From NCBI GenBank assembly GCA_021801945.1, contig JAKABE010000008.1, positions 1 through 20,718 on the forward strand: DNA of 20,718 nt. The letters are read 5' to 3'. Below the pieces are notes generated by a model, which was not told the DNA's origin, searched no databases, and saw only the letters and a list, made by a program, of their open reading frames with translations. This stretch comes from Acidobacteriota bacterium (lineage in GTDB: Bacteria; Acidobacteriota; Terriglobia; Terriglobales; Acidobacteriaceae). Positions 15,342-20,718 of the stretch are shown in pieces (the first letter of the stretch is position 1; the number at the start of each line of letters is the position of its first letter). The translations under genes were made by a program, and so were the position numbers.

Positions 15342-17036
15342 CTAAATGGTCGGCGGCGCAGCGATCGGTGGCGATGTTGCCGGAGCATCGATCTTCCGAA
15401 ACGCATTCAGCGCATCGTGCAGGCGGGTGAAGATCCGGGACGAAGGAATGCATTCCGCCAGATGGTGCCGGTGAAAATCCGCTAGGGTGTCGGGAGGCAT
15501 CCTGGCGAATCCCAGCGCCACGCCGTCTCTATTCAGTTCTTCATTGAGCTGTGCGATAACGCGCGCGGCCGAGTAGTCGATTTGGGTGATCGCTTCCGCA
15601 TCTACGACGATCCATCGCACCGCCGAGGGCCGCTGCCCGGCCAGCCGCAGCAGTTCCTCAGCAAAGCGGTTGGCGTTGGCGTAGAACAGTGAAGCGCCGA
15701 ATCGGTAGAGGACCAGGCCCGGCTCGGTGACCACTCCAGCAGCAACGGGAGCGGCCTTCCAGGTGCCGCCGTTGTTGAATTGGATGACGCCGGTATGCGG
15801 GCGGTAACTGTGACGCACAATGCGCACTAGAGACAGCGCCATCGCCAGCAGAATGCCCGCTTCTACACCGACAGCCACCACTGTGACCGCTGTCACGACA
15901 GCCACCACATACTCACCGGGGCTTTCCCGCCGCATGGCCAGCAATCCGCGCACGTCGATCAGGTGGATCGCAACCAGCAGCACGAGCACGCCGAGCACGC
16001 ACTGAGGAAGATACTCAAGCGGGCGCGTAAGGAATAGAAGGACGATTACAACCACCCCAGCCGTAGCCAGTTGTGCCTTCTGACTTCCGCCTCCCGCGGT
16101 CTCCACCATCGCTGTTTGCGTGGGGCTGCCGTTCACCATAAAGGCGCCGGTGAGCGCTGCCGCCAAGTTGGCCGCGGAGAGACCTATCAGATCGCGGTTT
16201 TCATCGAGGTTCTGGGCGTGACGTAAGGCGTAGGCGCGTGCTGTGGCTGCGCTCTGCGTCACAACCATAATTGCACACGCTCCGGCGACCGGAACCAACG
16301 CCAGCATTTGCTTCCATGGCAGCAGATGCAGGCTTGGACGCGGCAGCCCACCGGCGACGGCCCCAATGGTTGGAATTCCATGCGTGGAGAAATGCCACAA
16401 TGCGCTTGCCGCCGTCACGCTCACCACCGCAATCAGCGGCCCGGGTGCCTTGGGCGCAAGAGAGCGCAGCGCCAGCACTAAGCCGAGCACCGCCCCCGAA
16501 ATCAACGGTACGGCAATATGGAGTGCTGGCAGTTGGCGCACAATTTCCACCAGTTGTCCGATAGTTCGCTGCGACTGGATCCGAAGCCCGATCGTTTCGC
16601 CCAACACGGCAATGCCTACCTGAAAGCCCACGCCAGTGAGGAAGCCAACCAGCACCGTCTGGGAGAGGAAATCGGCGATGAAGCCAAGGCGCAAGAGCCG
16701 TCCCAACAGCAGAAAAGCTCCCGTGAGCAGCGCCACGCAGCCGGCCAGCGTAACCCATGCTGGGCTGGCCATGGGAGCCATGCCCACCAGCCCTCCGGCC
16801 AGAATCGCCGCCGTCGCCGAATCCGCTGCCACCACCAAGTAGCGCGAAGATCCGAAGACCGAGAATGCCACCAGGGGCGCCAGCAGCGTGTAAAGCCCGG
16901 TTACCACAGGCATGCCCGCAATCCGCGTGTATCCCAGGACCTGGGGAATGTTCATCGCGGCGAGAGTGACGCCGGCGCGAGCATCGCGCAGTACATCTGC
17001 GCGCCGGAATGGTCGAAGGCTCTCGAACAAACCCAT
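15342..17036 (-). CDS. SulP (SLC26)-family anion transporter with STAS domain
   Basis: 564-residue inner-membrane transporter. The N-terminal SLC26 signature reads AGVTLAAMNIPQVLGYTRIAG then GLYTLLAPLVAFSVFGSSRYLVVAADSATAAI (about 22-80). About 10-12 or more hydrophobic segments follow up to about residue 415, with LSAANLAAALTGAFMVNGSPTQTA in the conserved central region. A C-terminal cytoplasmic STAS domain at about 440-550 (VLYRFGASLFYANANRFAEEL, WIVVDAEAITQIDYSAARVI) is regulatory in the family. Substrates of relatives include sulfate, bicarbonate, nitrate and dicarboxylates; the sequence does not decide. I chose ATG 17036; an in-frame TTG at 17045 is possible and a GGAG lies between them. 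Sulfate supply for methionine would suit the neighbouring operon but is only a guess. Confidence 0.9.
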   Translation of the reverse strand: MGLFESLRPFRRADVLRDARAGVTLAAMNIPQVLGYTRIAGMPVVTGLYTLLAPLVAFSVFGSSRYLVVAADSATAAILAGGLVGMAPMASPAWVTLAGCVALLTGAFLLLGRLLRLGFIADFLSQTVLVGFLTGVGFQVGIAVLGETIGLRIQSQRTIGQLVEIVRQLPALHIAVPLISGAVLGLVLALRSLAPKAPGPLIAVVSVTAASALWHFSTHGIPTIGAVAGGLPRPSLHLLPWKQMLALVPVAGACAIMVVTQSAATARAYALRHAQNLDENRDLIGLSAANLAAALTGAFMVNGSPTQTAMVETAGGGSQKAQLATAGVVVIVLLFLTRPLEYLPQCVLGVLVLLVAIHLIDVRGLLAMRRESPGEYVVAVVTAVTVVAVGVEAGILLAMALSLVRIVRHSYRPHTGVIQFNNGGTWKAAPVAAGVVTEPGLVLYRFGASLFYANANRFAEELLRLAGQRPSAVRWIVVDAEAITQIDYSAARVIAQLNEELNRDGVALGFARMPPDTLADFHRHHLAECIPSSRIFTRLHDALNAFRKIDAPATSPPIAAPPTI

Positions 17037-17380
17037 CAGCTCCAAGGACGGCCCGCCTGCCCGGCGCCTTTCGCTGCGTCAGGAGCGCAGAGGAGTTCGC
17101 ACTTTGCTGAACGGGCGGCTGTCGCGACTGATTGTATAGGATCGTGGCGCAGATTGACTTGCCAAGACTCGCGGTGTGCATCCGGTCTAGCCGGACGGAT
17201 GCCAGCTAACGGGAATGTTGACAAGGTTTGAGAAATCGTGAGTTTGCTTCGGGTTTCGCTCTACCCGCAGCAGAAGAAGGGCGCTTGCCGTCATGCGCCA
17301 GGCGAAAATTCCCTATATTCGCCAGTCCTCGAGGCGCGAGCGTAGCTGCTTGCCGCAGGCGCTCCAGACTGCGGGCTCGC
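17037..17380. other. Intergenic stretch upstream of the SulP gene
   Basis: No gene. One inverted repeat at 17178-17202 (GCATCCG pairing with CGGATGC, with a nested TCCGG/CCGGA) could end the minus-strand hydrolase transcript or sit in the SulP promoter region. There is no T-run. No promoter stands out. Confidence 0.4.
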
Positions 17381-17959
17381 TCACTCGCCTCTTAGCGCTT
17401 TCGCGATCTCTGCTGTGTTTCGTACACGTCCAAGGCGCGGAAAGATATTCTTCACGGAGTGTTCGTGCCCGTTCCGTCCCGTCATCGCATCCTCTGCAAA
17501 GACGACTTCGTATCCATGTTCATAGGCGTCGCGTGCCGTGCTTTCCACGCCGAACTCGGTCGCGATTCCGCACAGAATCACCGTCTTCATCCCCCGTCGG
17601 CGCAGCTGCAGGTCCAGGTCGGTGCCGTAGAACGCGCCCCACTGCCGCTTCAGGATCACCACGTCCCCCGGTTGCTTGTTCAATTCCGGCAGCAAATCGC
17701 TCCAGTCCGGCTGCGGCGGCGCGCTCGTCCGCCACGTCTCGTCCACTGGCAACTGCAACGCATCGCGTCCGTCCGCCGAGAGCCCCACATGCACCAGCAC
17801 CGCCTGTGCTCCCGCCGTCCGTCCCGCATCTAGCAGCCGCACGCAGTTGGCAATCACTGCCTGCGCCGGGTAGGGATTGCCCGGCATCTGCACGATCCCC
17901 TTTTGCAGATCGATCACCACAATGGCCGTGGTCTTAGGATCAAGATTGAGCCCGCTCAT
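17381..17959 (-). CDS. Isochorismatase-fold hydrolase lacking the usual catalytic cysteine
   Basis: 192-residue cytoplasmic protein of the isochorismatase superfamily. D17 (AIVVIDLQKGI) and K104 (VILKRQWGAF) match the conserved Asp and Lys. The nucleophile region reads CGIATEFGVESTARDAYEHGY (130-150): G137 stands where cysteine hydrolases (nicotinamidase, N-carbamoylsarcosine amidase) have Cys. True isochorismatases (EntB, PhzD) also have Gly there and use Asp-led vinyl-ether hydrolysis, so this is not expected to be an amidase. I recall a widespread unnamed subgroup with this GVESTAR and FPRLGRVR pattern. GAAGGA lies 10 bases before the ATG at 17959; the frame opens 14 codons further upstream without a ribosome binding site. 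No isochorismate or siderophore genes are nearby; substrate unknown. Confidence 0.85.
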   Translation of the reverse strand: MSGLNLDPKTTAIVVIDLQKGIVQMPGNPYPAQAVIANCVRLLDAGRTAGAQAVLVHVGLSADGRDALQLPVDETWRTSAPPQPDWSDLLPELNKQPGDVVILKRQWGAFYGTDLDLQLRRRGMKTVILCGIATEFGVESTARDAYEHGYEVVFAEDAMTGRNGHEHSVKNIFPRLGRVRNTAEIAKALRGE

Positions 17960-18117
17960 GCACCCATTATCCTTCTCAACCCACGACAGCATCCAGCTCA
18001 AGGCGCATCAAGTGCCGACGAACTGATGAGCGGCTCTGAAATGCCGTGCACGATGCCATTGTGCTCGTTCCGGATGGCTTGTAACCTGTCGGTCATAGCT
18101 GCATGCCCCTAAGTCAT

Positions 18118-18143
18118 CCTCATCGACGTCAACGTCGACGAGG
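18118..18143. repeat. Inverted repeat with TCAA loop
   Basis: CCTC-A-TCGACG, loop TCAA, then CGTCGA-C-GAGG: an 11-position stem with a single A/C mismatch. It is about 160 bp downstream of the hpnB stop on the minus strand. No T-run on either strand. Confidence 0.5.
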
Positions 18144-18187
18144 GACATGGTTGATATGCCCGGTTGGCAGCCGCGAAGCGCGAGACT

Positions 18188-18275
18188 GCTACAGCATTTT
18201 CGATTCGGCTCTTTGCAGAAACTGAGTCGTCAAGTCGGTTTTCCCTTAACAGAAGCCCGGCTTGCGCGAAGGTGC
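18188..18275. repeat. Dispersed 88-bp repeat, copy 2
   Basis: Matches 45-132 in the same orientation. AAACTGA (18219-18225) pairs with TCGGTTT (18235-18241) around GTCGTCAAG. Compared with copy 1, three stem positions change on both sides so that pairing is kept. It lies 27 bp beyond the hpnB stop on the minus strand. Confidence 0.6.
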
Positions 18276-18302
18276 AATGCCAATCAGTGAAGTGAAAGCG
18301 CT

Positions 18303-19427
18303 TTAAGGGGCCGGATAGACGCGGTTCTTCCAGCCGCCGCCGCGACCGGCGTTGTGGCGGAGCGCTGAGCCAATGGTGGCGCAGAGGTAAAAAGTGGCGA
18401 TCAGAGGCAGGGCTATTCCCCAGAAGGACGAGACTCGGTAGCGTCGCAGGGTCGGTTGAAAGGCAAACGCCATGGCCGCCCAGGCCAGCAACGCGAGCAG
18501 CCGCGCGAGTCCGTGGGCACAGATGGCGAACAGCGGAGGCGCGCCGAAAAGCAGCCCCATGCCGGCCACGCAGCCCAGCAGAAGCAACGGCGAATAGCCA
18601 AGCTGCACATAAGCGGTGCGGGCAATCATCTCCCATATCTCACTCCAGTTGCCGTAGACGCGGATGGAGCGGGCCTGGGAGGAGTGGCCGAGCCAGATGC
18701 GGCCTCCAGTGGACTTGACCCTGCGAGCCAGTGCGCAATCATCGATCAGCTCACCGTGGATGTGGGAGACGCCCTCGATCCGTTCCATGGCCATGCGCGA
18801 CACCAAAATGGTGCCGCCCGCGGCGGCGGCAAGACTTCGGCCGGGGTCGGCGGCCCAGGTAAAGGGGTAGAGCATCTGGAAGAAAAAGATAAAGGCAGGG
18901 ATCAGGCTGCGCTCGGCCAGGGTCTCGCAGTGGAGGTGGACCATCTCGGATACAAGATCGAGATGGGCGGATTCGGCCTTGGCGACTAGGGAGGCGAGAT
19001 GGCCTGCCGCGTGTTCAATGTCGGCGTCCGTGAGCAAAATGTAGTCGGCGGTTTGTGCCGAGGGCTGGGCAAGACCCTGTTGGATGGCCCACAGCTTGCC
19101 GCTCCAGCCCGGCGGCAGGGGCTGGCCGGCAACGATGTCGAGCCGCGAGGCTGGGTCAAACGAAGCAGCGATTGCGGCGGTATCGTCGCTGCTGTTGTCG
19201 TCGACCAGGACGATCGAGAATTCGCCGCGATAGTCCTGCGCGAGAAGGGATCCGATGCTCTCGGCAATGTGTGCGGCTTCATCGCGTGCAGGGACCACGG
19301 CCACGACCTTGGCGACTCGGGAGGGCGCGCCGGGACTAAGCTCCGGAGAAGAATGCCAGAAGCGGCCGTGGAGCCCGATCAGATAAATCCAGGCGGCGAT
19401 GGAAAGAAAGGAGAGGAAAACAATCAC
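18303..19427 (-). CDS. hpnB: Hopanoid-associated glycosyltransferase HpnB (GT2)
   Basis: 374-residue membrane-anchored family-2 glycosyltransferase. An N-terminal hydrophobic segment (about 2-20) precedes the GT-A domain: VVPARDEAAHI at about 45, VDDNSSDDT at about 74, SGKLWAIQQGL, then LTDADIEHA with the DxD-like nucleotide-sugar site. AAAAGGTILVSR and HGELIDDCALARRVK carry the acidic catalytic region. FFQMLYPFTWAADPGRSL and RTAYVQLGYSPLLLLG match my recollection of HpnB, found in hopanoid loci. C-terminal hydrophobic segments span about 275-345. Its exact acceptor has not been firmly established to my knowledge. GTG start with a weak AGAGAA upstream. No squalene or hopene genes are adjacent here, so the hopanoid link is by homology only. 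Confidence 0.85.
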   Translation of the reverse strand: MIVFLSFLSIAAWIYLIGLHGRFWHSSPELSPGAPSRVAKVVAVVPARDEAAHIAESIGSLLAQDYRGEFSIVLVDDNSSDDTAAIAASFDPASRLDIVAGQPLPPGWSGKLWAIQQGLAQPSAQTADYILLTDADIEHAAGHLASLVAKAESAHLDLVSEMVHLHCETLAERSLIPAFIFFFQMLYPFTWAADPGRSLAAAAGGTILVSRMAMERIEGVSHIHGELIDDCALARRVKSTGGRIWLGHSSQARSIRVYGNWSEIWEMIARTAYVQLGYSPLLLLGCVAGMGLLFGAPPLFAICAHGLARLLALLAWAAMAFAFQPTLRRYRVSSFWGIALPLIATFYLCATIGSALRHNAGRGGGWKNRVYPAP

Positions 19428-19887
19428 TCGATCATTCTCTAAGATCCGTCCGGATTGCGGCGATCAAAATTTGGCCGAACGGAATGGAAACACTGACCGC
19501 TGCTTCATCCCAGCACCTGCCGCCGGCTCAGCGCCTTGCTTCCGTTCTTTGAATTGGTTGTTCACCTAATGGTGCGCGTCATCCGGCCCGCGATTCCGGT
19601 GCAACCTAGAAATTCGCTGCCGCTGCCGGGAGATGATGATCACTGCCAGTACAACGCCAGGATGCGATTCCAACAACCACGCCTTGCCAGTTCCTCTACG
19701 GAAACGCCGGAATCGTGCCGCCTAGCCGCGGCGGAATCGATCGTTCCGGCTCGCTTGCTCAGTGCCAAAGCCCCGTTTTCGCTCGGCCAAGGCGTGAGTA
19801 CAGTTCTTGACCCCCAACCCCGACCACCACACGGGTTGTGGAAACCGGAGCGAAATGGATGACCAGTTCCCCGCAGGATCCCCGAGG
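19428..19887. other. Intergenic stretch, no supported gene
   Basis: Between hpnB and the partial gene at the right edge. Several open frames of 80-110 codons overlap on both strands, none with a ribosome binding site or recognisable product. I see no tRNA or strong repeat beyond a short CCACA/TGTGG inverted repeat near 19828. Confidence 0.4.
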
Positions 19888-20718
19888 TCAATCTTGCCTA
19901 GCGTCGACAACCTCTCGCAGATCCACAAGATCGCTTTGAATCGGCACACGATTCGCAATCTTGACCTGGAGCAGGCCCTCGAATGGTTTAAGACCAGTGG
20001 CGTTCGTGATGTGCAGACGGCTCAGCAAGGCGGCAACGGAGTCTTCGTTACACATGAAATCTACCGAGGCCTGTGTGGCCGCGGTTGACGTGCCCTCCAG
20101 GTAGAGAGTCCAGTGCGAGTGATCCCTGCCGTGCTCAAGAGCCAGGATTGCCTGGTCGACACAATTCGGACATCCTTCCGAGGAAGTTGCATCGATGCTT
20201 ACTCGCGAGGATTTTGAATGGGTGTCTACGATGGCGAACTTGGTATGGTGAGGGCCATCTGCAATCCGCCTGAAAGCAAACTCGTGCGTGCTCGGGATCC
20301 GGCCAGAAACTGCACCCGGATAGCCGACGAAGATGATCTCGCGGTCCAGGGCATCACCAGGCGCAAGGAGGTTTGTGGGCTTCGCCCGGAAGCTGCGGCC
20401 AAACTCTTCGAACAGCTGATGTAGTTCCAACAGCCCAATTACTTCTCCAATACCCGTGTATTCCTGTATGGCCGGATTTTCTCGGTCGCGAGCCGGATCG
20501 AAACGTCTCATGCCCGTGTCTGCATCTCCGACAAAGTCGATATTCCGGAATACTACCGTAGTGCCCTCCGGCGCCTGGATGAATGGCGCCCAGAAGGTTT
20601 CCAACGCGGTCCCCGGCGATTTGAGGCTCCGCTTGGATTGAAGATCGATCAGCATCGTCTTGGCACGGCTGATTGAGGGCAGAACCCAATCGAGCACCAG
20701 CACCAAGGCGATTACAGC
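19888..20718 (-). CDS. Partial membrane-anchored protein of an unnamed, apparently acidobacterial family
   Basis: The frame stays open to the right edge (reading AVIAL before LVLVLDWVLP), so the true start lies outside the window; TTG at 20706 is only an internal start option. The visible part begins with a membrane-helix-like segment, then a soluble domain: ETFWAPFIQAPEGTTVVF, LLELHQLFEEFG, REIIFVGYPGAVSG, FAIVDTHSKS, CPNCVDQAILAL, HWTLYLEGTSTAATQASVDF and a C-terminal FEGLLQVKIANRVPIQSDLV. This order (FWxPF, LHxLF, a GYPG-like turn, W-x-L-x-L-x-GTSTAATQA) resembles a family I associate with Acidobacteria, where the domain follows varied N-terminal modules. Function unknown; ligand binding or signalling is a guess. 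CPNC is a possible metal or redox pair. Confidence 0.75.
   Translation of the reverse strand, partial: AVIALVLVLDWVLPSISRAKTMLIDLQSKRSLKSPGTALETFWAPFIQAPEGTTVVFRNIDFVGDADTGMRRFDPARDRENPAIQEYTGIGEVIGLLELHQLFEEFGRSFRAKPTNLLAPGDALDREIIFVGYPGAVSGRIPSTHEFAFRRIADGPHHTKFAIVDTHSKSSRVSIDATSSEGCPNCVDQAILALEHGRDHSHWTLYLEGTSTAATQASVDFMCNEDSVAALLSRLHITNATGLKPFEGLLQVKIANRVPIQSDLVDLREVVDARQD

Larger units (their letters stand above)
17960..18302. other. Intergenic stretch between the hydrolase gene and hpnB
   Basis: No gene supported. Contains a long hairpin at 18118-18143 and the second copy of the dispersed 88-bp repeat at 18188-18275, both within 200 bp of the hpnB stop. Confidence 0.5.

Noticed and set aside
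15046..15453. Long minus-strand frame overlapping the 3' end of the SulP gene
   Set aside because: The upstream third overlaps solid SulP coding sequence. Only the part from 15315 is kept, as a doubtful ORF, because it lacks a ribosome binding site and a family match.
19536..19862. 108-codon plus-strand frame in the gap after hpnB
   Set aside because: Low-complexity, Pro- and Arg-rich product, no ribosome binding site, and competing minus-strand frames of equal quality.
1..20718. CRISPR array, insertion sequence, rRNA or prophage
   Set aside because: No regularly spaced direct repeats, no transposase or integrase motif, no rRNA segment and no phage structural gene were seen on either strand.

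Overview
The window looks like chromosomal DNA of an aerobic, GC-rich Gram-negative bacterium, most likely a soil or peat Acidobacteriota (Terriglobia/Acidobacteriaceae type). This rests on a large TonB-dependent receptor with an N-terminal carboxypeptidase-regulatory-like domain, a Kdo 3-hydroxylase for LPS, a hopanoid-associated glycosyltransferase (HpnB), and a right-edge protein of a type I associate with Acidobacteria. The assignment is from memory of protein families; no search was run.

Left part (1-4970): a REP-like repeat tract, then alr (alanine racemase, minus), a CPBP-family membrane protease (plus), an unrecognised soluble protein (minus), a small two-helix membrane protein (plus) and a Kdo hydroxylase (plus). 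The hydroxylase has a well-placed Shine-Dalgarno and ATG that run into an in-frame TAA after three codons, so translation must restart downstream or the gene is impaired. A long perfect inverted repeat separates it from the receptor gene.

Centre (4971-14810): the minus-strand TonB-dependent receptor is divergent, across a gene-free kilobase, from a tight seven-gene plus-strand operon. The operon encodes a URO-D-type methyltransferase, a free-standing corrinoid protein, a small Virulence_fact-like protein, a RACo-like 2Fe-2S/ASKHA corrinoid activator, a protein resembling the MetH reactivation domain with an added Cys cluster, a zinc homocysteine S-methyltransferase, and a 109-residue unknown. 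Together these look like methionine synthase (MetH) taken apart into separate proteins, with the methyl-folate module missing and a URO-D-type methyltransferase in its place. The inferred flow is: unknown methyl donor to corrinoid to homocysteine, giving methionine, with two possible routes for rescuing inactive cob(II)alamin. This is the most interesting system in the window.

Right part (14811-20718): a hairpin-rich convergent intergenic region, then minus-strand genes for a SulP/STAS anion transporter, an isochorismatase-fold hydrolase with Gly at the usual catalytic Cys position, HpnB, and a partial acidobacterial-type protein running off the right edge. A second copy of the left-edge repeat lies just downstream of hpnB. 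Its stem shows compensatory base changes relative to the first copy.
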